A DNA stretch of 5,518 nucleotides from Lachnospiraceae bacterium (GTDB lineage: Bacteria > Bacillota_A > Clostridia > Lachnospirales > Lachnospiraceae), in contig JAISHZ010000386.1 in NCBI GenBank assembly GCA_031262285.1, positions 1 to 5,518 on the forward strand, written 5' to 3'. Both the position numbers and the translations under genes were made by a program. The number at the start of each line of letters is the position of its first letter. Within the stretch, counting starts at the first letter, position 1. Below are positions 1-5,502 of this stretch, in pieces. The notes under the pieces were generated by a model. That model did not search any database and had not been told where the DNA came from. It worked only from the letters and a program-made list of their open reading frames with translations.

Positions 1-685
1 CATAATCTTCCGATACAACTGTCGGTTGTTGCGTCGCCGGATCTTCTGTGGTTGGCGCCTCCGGTGTCGATGATATGGTCAGATAATCGGTTCTGATGTA
101 ACCGGTCTTGGATACCCCATCTTTGGTAAAAGATACACGATACCATATATATCCATCATCTCCGGTGATCTGTCCGTCCACTGTAAGGGAGACATCCATC
201 CCAATCGTTTCCACAACTTCACTGGCATCCGACGGGTTCTGTCTTACCCTGGCATTGTCTTGATTGGTCATGGCGCTCACCGGATCCATCGGTATCACGA
301 CCGGTTCCGGCGTCGCCGGTTCAGATCCGGTGGAGGAAGAACCGGAAGTAGCTCCTGATACATCAGGGATCGTTCCTGTCACGGCTTCGACGTATTCACC
401 TTTGACATAGCCAAGGGAAGTCGCATCGTTTACGATTTGATACCACACTGCTCCATTTCCGTCTGTGGCTTTTCCCGTAATCGTGACTGTCGTCCCCATC
501 TCCGCGCTACCAATGACATCTGTGTTGGTACCTGCACCGGCACGAATCCGAATTGTGGTGGTGATCCTGCCTGTCCCTTCCGCATAAGTATTGATCCCCA
601 ATACGAGCCATAGAATCGTCGTGCATAGGAATAAGATTCCCAATCGCAGCGAAATGTCGTGTCTTTGTAACTTATTTGTTTTCAT
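1..685 (-). CDS. Secreted protein with two bacterial SH3 (SH3b) domains, 3' end beyond window
   Basis: The reading frame is open from an ATG at 685 to the window edge, giving 228 complete codons and no stop. Residues 1-36 look like a signal peptide: basic start (MKTNKLQR), hydrophobic core at about 15-31 and a likely cleavage after NTYA. Two SH3b-like repeats follow, at about 41-101 (IRIRAGAGTNTDVIG, then WYQIV and LGYVKGEYV) and 141-203 (ARVRQNPSDASEVVETIG, then WYRVSF and GYIRTDYL). A Pro/Ser/Thr-rich linker (about 104-136) separates them, and a similar linker starts at 205. Such proteins are exported and usually bind the cell wall. A hydrolase domain often follows, but nothing of it is visible here. 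GGGAG (about 691-695) sits 5-6 nt before the ATG. An in-frame ATG four codons upstream overlaps that site and is less likely. It starts 60 nt after the zinc-ribbon gene, with no terminator between, so read-through is possible. Confidence 0.85.
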   Translation of the reverse strand, partial: MKTNKLQRHDISLRLGILFLCTTILWLVLGINTYAEGTGRITTTIRIRAGAGTNTDVIGSAEMGTTVTITGKATDGNGAVWYQIVNDATSLGYVKGEYVEAVTGTIPDVSGATSGSSSTGSEPATPEPVVIPMDPVSAMTNQDNARVRQNPSDASEVVETIGMDVSLTVDGQITGDDGYIWYRVSFTKDGVSKTGYIRTDYLTISSTPEAPTTEDPATQQPTVVSEDY

Positions 686-745
686 CTGTGCTCCCATCCG
701 CGCTCATCGCGCTACTCTAATCCTCGTAAAACGTTTCCTATTGCA

Positions 746-1207
746 TTACCATTTATTGTTATCGTAAGGAATATATCTTCTTTCTCCTTCTTCGGTCGAT
801 TTCTTTTCCATGCTAAAGCCTTCCATTTTTTTCTTTTTGCTTCGCTCTCGCTCTTCTGTGACGCGATGATATTTCACTTCACACTCCGGGCAAAATCGTC
901 CCGAGCGAATATCTTTTCCACACGCTTCGCACTGAATAAAGACTCTGGAATTGGGGGCGATTTGCAGACGTTCTTCCCGTAGTAAACGTCGTATGACCCT
1001 GCCGGAGACGCCTGTTCCGTTTTGAATGTCTTGCGAATTGACACCAGGATGCGTTTCTATGTAAAGTCGAACTTTTCCGTAATCATCATATGCCACATGA
1101 CCGCATTCTTCGCATGCGTACTCTCCCACTCCTTTAAATATCATTACCCCTCCACATTCCGTGCAGACGTACGGAATGTGGTAATAGTCCATGCCCATAA
1201 TATCCAT
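746..1207 (-). CDS. Small double zinc-ribbon protein with a helical middle, function unknown
   Basis: This 153-residue protein has two four-cysteine clusters. The first is C15-x2-C18 with C32-x2-C35, and the second is C93-x2-C96 with C106-x2-C109; each should bind one zinc. Between them, residues 44-83 (YGKVRLYIETHPGVNSQDI, then GVSGRVIRRLLREERL) resemble a small helix-turn-helix or winged-helix segment. The tail from about 115 is highly charged (a KKKK run, many Glu) and probably disordered. The layout recalls the small zinc-ribbon proteins near flagellar genes in Bacillota (YvyF-like), but no flagellar gene is in view and I cannot assign a function; DNA or RNA binding is a guess. The start at 1207 is preceded by AGGGGGAC with about 5 nt spacing; Met4 and Met6 are weaker alternatives. 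It begins 38 nt after purD, with only a 5-bp hairpin (1219-1231) between, so it is probably co-transcribed with the purine genes. Confidence 0.8.
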   Translation of the reverse strand: MDIMGMDYYHIPYVCTECGGVMIFKGVGEYACEECGHVAYDDYGKVRLYIETHPGVNSQDIQNGTGVSGRVIRRLLREERLQIAPNSRVFIQCEACGKDIRSGRFCPECEVKYHRVTEERERSKKKKMEGFSMEKKSTEEGERRYIPYDNNKW

Positions 1208-1245
1208 TTTGTCCCCCTACAGTGTAACTGTTTATCCCATGATTT

Positions 1246-2538
1246 TTATTGGCATTCGTCAATTGCTTTACCGATGTCACTTCGCAGATACATATCTTGA
1301 AAATGGATCCGGTTGGTTGCTTCATATGCTTTATGTCTGGCTTCTTGCAAATCCTGTCCAAGTGCGGTTACCCCCAAAACTCTACCGCCTCCTGTTACGA
1401 TTCCCTCTGATGTCTGTTTGGTTCCTGCATGAAAGCAATAATACGCTTCTTTCCCTTCAAAATATTCCAATCCATGAATCGGATATCCGGTTTGATAATT
1501 CACCGGGTATCCTCCGCTTGCCAATACCACGCATACCGCTGCGTTCTCTTCAAATTCCAAACTTATCTCATCCAAAGAACCATCCACACACGCTTCCATG
1601 ACCTCCAACAGATCATTTTTCATCCGAGGTAAGACCACTTGTGTTTCGGGATCTCCAAATCTGGCATTGTATTCCAGCACCTTCGGTCCCTCTTGGGTTA
1701 ACATCAAGCCAAAGAATATAATACCGCAAAACGGCTTCCCTTCTTTTGCCATCGCATCTACTGTCGCTTGATATATGTGCTTTTGGCAGTATGCGTCAAT
1801 TTCTTTTGTATAAAAAGGGGATGGGGAAAAGGTTCCCATTCCTCCCGTATTGGGTCCTTGGTCATTATCCTGCGCTCGCTTGTGGTCTTGCGCGGAAGTC
1901 ATGATCCGAATCGTCTTGCCATCTGCAAAGCTAAGTACACTGACTTCTCTACCGACCATAAATTCTTCAATGACCAATAAATTACCCGAGCTGCCAAATT
2001 TCTTCTCTTCCATAATCGTTTTGACTGTGTCCAACGCTTCTTCGCGTGTCGAAACGATGATAACCCCTTTCCCCGCAGCCAACCCATCGGCTTTGAGTAC
2101 GATTGGGAATCGGACTTGATCACCGGTTAAGTATGCTTTTGCGTCATGGGGATTGTCAAATACTTCATATTCTGCTGTCGGGATATGATATTGCTTCATT
2201 AATTTCTTGGCAAAAGCTTTGCTCCCTTCGATCTGCGCCGCTTCTTTGGTCGGACCAAATACGCGTATTCCGGCACTTTGAAACACATCCGTCAGACCAT
2301 CGACCAAAGGATCTTCCCCGCCGATGATCACAAAATCGATATCGTTTTCTTGTGCAAAGGCAAGTAATTTGTCAAACTCCATAGGACCAATCGGAACGCA
2401 CTGCGCAATCGCCGCAATCCCCGCGTTACCCGGTGCACAGTAGAGCTTTCGCACTTTAGGGCTTTTGCGGATACTTTGTGCTATCGCGTGTTCCCTCCCG
2501 CCGCCGCCGACGATTAATACATTTTGTAACTGCTCCAT
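1246..2538 (-). CDS. purD: Phosphoribosylamine-glycine ligase (GAR synthetase)
   Basis: PurD joins 5-phosphoribosylamine and glycine using ATP to make GAR, the second step of IMP synthesis, in the cytoplasm. The 430 residues match the usual full length. The N-terminal domain opens with GGGGREHA (11-18) and carries IIGGEDPLVDG (71-81). The ATP-grasp core shows GSKAFAKKLM (105-114), the nucleotide-binding VLKADGLAAGKGV (147-159), DHKRAQDNDQGPNTGGMG (218-235) and the metal and phosphate site VLEYNARFGDPETQ (287-300). The C-terminal domain includes TGGGRVLGVTA (382-392) and ends in RIHFQDMYLRSDIGK. Nothing key is missing. The start at 2538 follows a strong GAGAGGAG site about 5 nt upstream. It begins 38 nt after the purN stop, in keeping with one transcript. 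SVLSF and TFSPSPFYT in the ATP-grasp part look clostridial rather than proteobacterial, from memory. Confidence 0.98.
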   Translation of the reverse strand: MEQLQNVLIVGGGGREHAIAQSIRKSPKVRKLYCAPGNAGIAAIAQCVPIGPMEFDKLLAFAQENDIDFVIIGGEDPLVDGLTDVFQSAGIRVFGPTKEAAQIEGSKAFAKKLMKQYHIPTAEYEVFDNPHDAKAYLTGDQVRFPIVLKADGLAAGKGVIIVSTREEALDTVKTIMEEKKFGSSGNLLVIEEFMVGREVSVLSFADGKTIRIMTSAQDHKRAQDNDQGPNTGGMGTFSPSPFYTKEIDAYCQKHIYQATVDAMAKEGKPFCGIIFFGLMLTQEGPKVLEYNARFGDPETQVVLPRMKNDLLEVMEACVDGSLDEISLEFEENAAVCVVLASGGYPVNYQTGYPIHGLEYFEGKEAYYCFHAGTKQTSEGIVTGGGRVLGVTALGQDLQEARHKAYEATNRIHFQDMYLRSDIGKAIDECQ

Positions 2539-2576
2539 TGTGCTCCTCTCTTCTGTTTGGGTCGCGTATCATTCGA

Positions 2577-3176
2577 TTATGATTGAATCCGTCCATGTGC
2601 AAAATCCTCAATTGCTTGAGGCAGCAAGTTCCATTCCGCTTCTTCCATGACTCTTCTTTGTAATGTTTCCGGTGTGTCTGTTGGTAGTACGGAAACTGCT
2701 TTTTGGGAGATAATCGGGCCTTCGTCCAAGCCTTGTGTCACGAAATGTACAGTCGCACCGGTCACTTTGACCCCTCTTTCCAGAACTTTTTCGTGTACAT
2801 GAATGCCATACATTCCCAACCCGCAAAAGGAGGGAATCAAAGAGGGATGAATGTTGATGATGCGTCCTTCGTAGCGTGTTATCATCGCTGCGCTGATCTT
2901 CACCATAAACCCTGCCAATACGATCAAGTCGGGGTCAAAGTGCTCTACCCCTACCAAAAGTCCTTCCTCAAATGCTTGGCGATTGACGTATTGCTTGGGG
3001 GATATGACACGAGTGGCAATTTGCGCCGCTTGCGCTCGTTCCAAACCTTTCGCTTTCGGATTGTTGCTGATCACGCCCACGATCTTGGTATCGGTGATCT
3101 TTTCCGTCGCGATGGCATCTATGATTGCCTGTAAATTGGTGCCGCCTCCGGAGATTAACACGACTACTCGAAGCAT
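2577..3176 (-). CDS. purN: Phosphoribosylglycinamide formyltransferase, folate-dependent
   Basis: PurN moves a formyl group from 10-formyltetrahydrofolate to GAR, giving FGAR, the third step of IMP synthesis. The product is 199 residues, close to the family norm. It has the phosphate-binding SGGGTNLQ (9-16), SNNPKAKGLERA (37-48), the folate-side LAGFMVKIS (87-95), and the catalytic triad N108, H110 (in NIHPSLIPSF) and D151 (in GLDEGPI), equivalent to E. coli N106, H108 and D144. I start it at 3176 because the family begins at LRVVVLISGGG and AGAAGGAG-type bases lie 5-6 nt upstream. The frame stays open to an ATG at 3221, which would add 15 unconserved residues lying inside purM. The chosen start overlaps the end of purM by 13 nt, which points to translational coupling. 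Confidence 0.97.
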   Translation of the reverse strand: MLRVVVLISGGGTNLQAIIDAIATEKITDTKIVGVISNNPKAKGLERAQAAQIATRVISPKQYVNRQAFEEGLLVGVEHFDPDLIVLAGFMVKISAAMITRYEGRIINIHPSLIPSFCGLGMYGIHVHEKVLERGVKVTGATVHFVTQGLDEGPIISQKAVSVLPTDTPETLQRRVMEEAEWNLLPQAIEDFAHGRIQS

Positions 3177-4210
3177 ATCGACTCCTTCTGACTCTTTGCC
3201 GCGTTTTGGTTGGCTCGGCAAACGCCAACTTCATAGGCTTGCTCTCCGGTTCGGCGAATCGCTTCCATGGCAGCGCTTACATCTTTGGGAGAAAGAGCCA
3301 ACATCATGCCGATACCCATATTGTAAGTGTTGTACATCATTTCTTCTTGAATCTCGCCTTCTTTTTGGATCAAGTCAAAAATCGGCGGAATCGGATAGGA
3401 TCCTTTGCGAATCACTGCCGTGATGTTATCCGGGAGCATTCTGGGGATATTTTCATAAAAGCCCCCTCCCGTAATATGGGAGCAACCTTTTACCGTAACA
3501 CCGGCTTCTTTGATCGCTTTCATCGTCTTGACATAAATCTTGGTCGGACAAAGTAGTGCTTCTCCCAAAGTCTTTTCCAACAGGGGTTCGTAGGTATTGA
3601 GGCGTTGTGATGTCATTGGAAAGATTTGACGGATTAAGGAAAAGCCGTTGCTATGTACACCGGATGATGCGATTCCCACCAAAATATCGCCATCTGCAAT
3701 GCTTTGTCCGGTAATAAGTTGTGATTCATCAGCGATCCCTACCGCGAATCCGGCCAGGTCATATTCGTCCTCAGGGTAAAAACCGGGCATTTCCGCCGTC
3801 TCTCCGCCGATTAACGCGGCTCCCGCTTCTTTACAACCTTGCGCGACACCTTTTACCAGAGAGGCTATTCGCTCGGGAAGATTCTTGCCGCAAGCGATGT
3901 AATCCAAGAAGAACAAGGGTTCTCCACCTGCACATGCTACATCATTGACGCACATCGCGACGCAATCGATTCCCACGGTATCGTGCTTGTCCATTATGAA
4001 TGCTAATTTGAGTTTCGTTCCGACGCCGTCCGTACCGGATAGTAACACTGGTTTTGACAGTTGCGCGAAGGACGCAAGGGAAAAGGCTCCTGAAAATCCT
4101 CCTAACCCTCCTAATACTTCCGGGCGAAGGGTGGATTGTACGTGTTCTTTCATCAGTTCTACTGCGCGGTACCCGGCTTCGATGTCTACTCCGGCTTTTT
4201 TGTAATCCAT
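3164..4210 (-). CDS. purM: Phosphoribosylformylglycinamidine cyclo-ligase (AIR synthetase)
   Basis: PurM closes the imidazole ring of FGAM with ATP to give AIR, the fifth step. The protein has 348 residues, normal for the family. Hallmarks in order are SGTDGVGTK (58-66), CVNDVACAGGEPLFFLDY (87-104), GGETAEMPGFY (135-145), DILVGIASSGVHSNGFS (175-191), LLCPTKIYVK (219-228) and HITGGGFYENIPR (245-257). All the expected ATP-site and dimer-domain motifs are intact. The start at 4210 has AGGAG 10 nt upstream and a second purine stretch (AAAGG) 4 nt upstream; MDYKKAGVDI is the usual family beginning. The stop TAG lies inside the start of purN. It is separated from purE by 538 nt of repeats and non-coding DNA, so it may need its own promoter, though I see no convincing one. 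Confidence 0.98.
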   Translation of the reverse strand: MDYKKAGVDIEAGYRAVELMKEHVQSTLRPEVLGGLGGFSGAFSLASFAQLSKPVLLSGTDGVGTKLKLAFIMDKHDTVGIDCVAMCVNDVACAGGEPLFFLDYIACGKNLPERIASLVKGVAQGCKEAGAALIGGETAEMPGFYPEDEYDLAGFAVGIADESQLITGQSIADGDILVGIASSGVHSNGFSLIRQIFPMTSQRLNTYEPLLEKTLGEALLCPTKIYVKTMKAIKEAGVTVKGCSHITGGGFYENIPRMLPDNITAVIRKGSYPIPPIFDLIQKEGEIQEEMMYNTYNMGIGMMLALSPKDVSAAMEAIRRTGEQAYEVGVCRANQNAAKSQKESICFE

Positions 4211-4253
4211 TTTACCTTTACTCCTATCTATGCGATATGGGTGCGTTTTTAAT

Positions 4254-4357
4254 CGTTCGTTACGTGGAGATAATAAGTTTGTTGTTCAGACGAAGCACGT
4301 TCGTTGCGCGGACATAGCAAGTTTGTCGTTCAGACGAAACACGTTCGTTGTGCGGAC
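4254..4357. repeat. 44-bp tandem repeat, 2.4 units, upstream of purM
   Basis: Unit 1 is 4254-4297, unit 2 is 4298-4341, and the first 16 bp of a third unit are 4342-4357. Units 1 and 2 agree at 37 of 44 positions, and unit 3 matches unit 2 at 15 of 16 before similarity stops abruptly. Each unit begins CGTTCGTT and ends GTTCAGACGAARCA. The unit junctions form an interrupted palindrome, ACGAA-5 nt-TTCGT, at 4290-4304 and 4334-4348. The array begins 44 nt upstream of the purM start codon, so in a read-through transcript it would be leader RNA. It ends exactly where the inverted-repeat structure begins. The function is unknown; paired protein-binding sites or slippage-generated repeats are both possible. 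Confidence 0.9.
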
Positions 4358-4513
4358 GAACCGAACAGGCGGAAAGCTCTCCGGGTACTAGGCTCTCTGA
4401 CCGTTCCGATGAGCCCAGGTCTGTGAGATGAACGCGCAAGCAGGCGTTCATCTCGCATGGTCTCATCTCCACAGAACGCATAGTACCCGGAGAGCTTTCC
4501 GCCTGTTCGGTTC
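4358..4513. repeat. 156-bp structure with perfect 33-bp inverted arms
   Basis: The arms are 4358-4390 and 4481-4513 and are exact reverse complements over all 33 bp, around a 90-nt centre. The outer ends read GAACCGAACAGG and CCTGTTCGGTTC. The centre contains a further perfect stem and a short GGCTC/GAGCC pairing (4391-4395 with 4411-4415). No T-run follows on either strand, so it does not look like an intrinsic terminator. It has no coding capacity I believe, and I see no obvious target-site duplication. It looks like a MITE-like non-autonomous element, or DNA for a long structured RNA between purE and purM. The inverted arms are certain from the sequence; the identity is inference. Confidence 0.9.
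4425..4454. repeat. Perfect 11-bp hairpin nested in the 156-bp structure
   Basis: GAGATGAACGC (4425-4435) pairs with GCGTTCATCTC (4444-4454) across an 8-nt loop. The stem can extend by three more pairs, one of them a wobble in RNA. A second TCATCTC lies at 4463-4469, so GAGATGA (4425-4431) has two possible partners, and TCTGTGAGATGA (4420-4431) can pair with 4463-4475 with one bulge. This gives two mutually exclusive folds inside the large stem. Confidence 0.85.
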
Positions 4514-4521
4514 TGTGTATC
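4508..4521 (-). repeat. 14-bp dispersed repeat GATACACAGAACCG, copy 1
   Basis: On the minus strand this reads GATACACAGAACCG. It overlaps the last 6 bp of the right inverted arm and extends 8 bp outside it. The same 14 bp occur on the plus strand at 5489-5502. Counting the next six bases inward, 18 of 20 positions agree, while the bases outside GATACACAG do not, so the match has a sharp outer edge. Confidence 0.75.
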
Positions 4522-4748
4522 GGATGGCCTTATGATCGTGTATCTTTTCATTAATGTTTATATGTTGACGCCCGGGATTTTTTTGATTCAACCCTCGGAA
4601 AGGTTCTTGAATATTGAGATTCTGTTGGGAAAACTTGGTGTAATTTGACTCAAAATTCACCTCAATAAGGCTAAAAAATTGATTCTATGCGGACTTGAGT
4701 TGAGTTAGTCAAAAAAACAGTTGGGGTTAATATCGTATTGTTAAGTGG
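4514..4748. other. AT-rich non-coding gap downstream of purE
   Basis: No plausible gene lies here; frames are short, without convincing ribosome sites or family motifs. It is visibly richer in A+T than the adjacent inverted-repeat block. Small features seen are a palindrome TTTGA-C-TCAAA (4644-4654) and an 8-bp stem with a 3-nt bulge (4586-4593 with 4602-4612). On the minus strand there are also runs of T at about 4691-4697 and 4673-4678. The T-runs lack a strong hairpin in front, so termination after purE is unproven. On the minus strand TTGACT and TAGAAT are spaced 19 nt apart (4684-4714). This is a poor promoter candidate for purM because of the long spacer. Confidence 0.6.
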
Positions 4749-5264
4749 TTATTGCTGGTATTCGCGATAACCTACTTTTTTTAATTTCGCATCTTTTACC
4801 AGAACGCTCTCTTTTTGTCGTTCGCTGTATGCTTTGAGTCGTTCTAGTAAGGATGGGTCTGATACCGCAAGGATCTTTGCTGCCAGTAATCCTGCGTTTA
4901 ACCCTCCTCCAATCGCCACTGTTGCTACGGGGATGCCGCTTGGCATCTGGACGATCGAATAAAGGGAATCTCGTCCACCAAGTGATGTGGTGTGCATGGG
5001 TACTCCGATCACCGGTAATGGGAAAATAGCGGCACACATACCCGGCAAATGCGCAGCCATCCCCGCACCTGCAATGATACATTTGATTCCTTTTTGTTCC
5101 GCGCCATTAGCATATTCATAAAAGATATCCGGTTCTCTGTGAGCACTGATAATGGACATCTCAAAAGGAATCTCTAACTCGGCTAAAATATCTGCCGCTT
5201 TTGACATCACAGGCATATCCGAATCGCTTCCCATCAATATCCCGACTACTGCTGTTTCGTTCAT
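4749..5264 (-). CDS. purE: N5-carboxyaminoimidazole ribonucleotide mutase, class I PurE
   Basis: PurE shifts the carboxyl group of N5-CAIR to carbon 4, giving CAIR, after PurK has carboxylated AIR. The product is 171 residues, in the usual 160-170 range. It shows GSDSD (12-16, substrate phosphate and ribose site), SAHR (40-43, catalytic histidine), GAGMAAHLPGM (66-76), GVPMHTTSLGGRDSLYSIVQMP (87-108) and the C-terminal IGGGLNAGLLAAKILA (118-133). SAHR and AAHLPG point to the bacterial class I mutase rather than the class II AIR carboxylase with SAHKT. The start at 5264 has GGGAG about 5-6 nt upstream and gives the family's normal N-terminus. The frame is open to a GTG at 5375, but that region lacks a ribosome site and is occupied by a perfect hairpin, so I treat it as leader. 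PurK is not in the window. Confidence 0.97.
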   Translation of the reverse strand: MNETAVVGILMGSDSDMPVMSKAADILAELEIPFEMSIISAHREPDIFYEYANGAEQKGIKCIIAGAGMAAHLPGMCAAIFPLPVIGVPMHTTSLGGRDSLYSIVQMPSGIPVATVAIGGGLNAGLLAAKILAVSDPSLLERLKAYSERQKESVLVKDAKLKKVGYREYQQ

Positions 5265-5309
5265 TTTTGCTCCCATCTGCGTGCCAACGGCGCGCGTACC
5301 AATCAAGGC

Positions 5310-5335
5310 GTTTGAAAGTTCACTTACTTTCAAAC
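5310..5335 (-). promoter_or_regulatory. Perfect 10-bp inverted repeat in the purE leader
   Basis: GTTTGAAAGT and ACTTTCAAAC are exact inverted copies separated by 6 nt. The site lies 45 nt upstream of the purE start codon, roughly +50 to +75 of the proposed transcript. As RNA it makes a 10-bp hairpin without a following T-run, so it is not a terminator by itself. As DNA it has the symmetry of a dimeric repressor operator. Which of the two acts is not decided by the sequence. Confidence 0.7.
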
Positions 5336-5378
5336 TAGCTTCAATCTGCGCGTCAATGATACGACTTACAACCACGCA

Positions 5379-5390
5379 TTAGTTTACTAA
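5379..5390. promoter_or_regulatory. Short palindrome over the predicted purE transcription start
   Basis: TTAGT and ACTAA flank a 2-bp centre, directly downstream of the proposed -10 hexamer. The position would suit a repressor site. The arms are only 5 bp, so chance occurrence is possible in this AT-rich stretch. Confidence 0.35.
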
Positions 5391-5419
5391 ATTATCCGGC
5401 TCAATGCAATACTTTTCAG
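5391..5419 (-). promoter_or_regulatory. Candidate housekeeping-sigma promoter for purE
   Basis: On the minus strand CTGAAA (5414-5419) and GATAAT (5391-5396) stand 17 nt apart, matching TTGACA and TATAAT at 4 and 5 of 6 bases. A second overlapping pair, TTGCAT (5404-5409) and TAAACT (5381-5386), also has a 17-nt spacer but matches less well (3 and 4 of 6). Either would start the transcript roughly 110-120 nt before the purE start codon. Confidence 0.5.
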
Positions 5420-5488
5420 TTGATTTGCAGTTTTGCACCTTAAAACATTACTATATACGCGTTCGCCGATCTCCGTCTAAAGCTTACT

Positions 5489-5502
5489 GATACACAGAAC
5501 CG
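5489..5502 (+). repeat. 14-bp dispersed repeat GATACACAGAACCG, copy 2
   Basis: This is an exact copy, in the opposite orientation, of the 14 bp at 4508-4521. The match continues to 18 of 20 positions before the sequence diverges into a G-rich run at the window edge. It may be the edge of another copy of the element family, lying upstream of purE and cut by the window end. Confidence 0.65.

Larger units (their letters stand above)
5265..5400 (-). other. Leader region of purE (5' untranslated, inferred)
   Basis: About 120 nt separate the predicted transcription start (near 5384) from the purE start codon. The stretch contains a palindrome, a strong hairpin and a GC-rich segment (5281-5298) just before the ribosome site. 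It does not match the purine riboswitch core or a ZTP riboswitch that I can recognise. The length and hairpin suggest control at the RNA or operator level. Confidence 0.5.

Noticed and set aside
699..712. Hairpin CGCG-5 nt-CGCG before the SH3 gene as a terminator
   Set aside because: The stem is only 4 bp with no T-run, so it is too weak to call.
3177..3221. Longer purN from an ATG at 3221
   Set aside because: It adds 15 residues with no family match inside purM; the 3176 start has its own ribosome site and the canonical N-terminus.
1022..4317. Plus-strand and alternate-frame open frames across the pur genes
   Set aside because: All lie antisense to, or out of frame with, clear family members and show no motifs of their own.
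4254..4357. CRISPR array
   Set aside because: The units are contiguous with no unique spacers, they diverge from each other, and no cas gene is present.
4351..4370. PurR box (CCGAAC core) at the edge of the inverted arm
   Set aside because: Only the CCGAACA core matches. The A/T flanks are missing, and the paired copy is simply the other arm 120 bp or more away.
4358..4513. The large inverted repeat as an intrinsic terminator after purE
   Set aside because: Neither strand has a T-run after the stem, and a 33-bp stem with a 90-nt centre is unlike terminators.
4260..4660. Three overlapping minus-strand reading frames (65-73 codons) across the repeats
   Set aside because: They follow the inverted and tandem repeats, overlap each other in different frames, and have no convincing ribosome site or recognisable domain.
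4673..4697. T-runs downstream of purE as a terminator
   Set aside because: No stable GC-rich hairpin stands immediately before either run on the minus strand.
5265..5375. N-terminal extension of purE by 37 codons from a GTG at 5375
   Set aside because: No ribosome site precedes the GTG, the added residues do not resemble the PurE family, and the perfect 5310-5335 inverted repeat lies inside it. The ATG at 5264 has a good GGGAG site.
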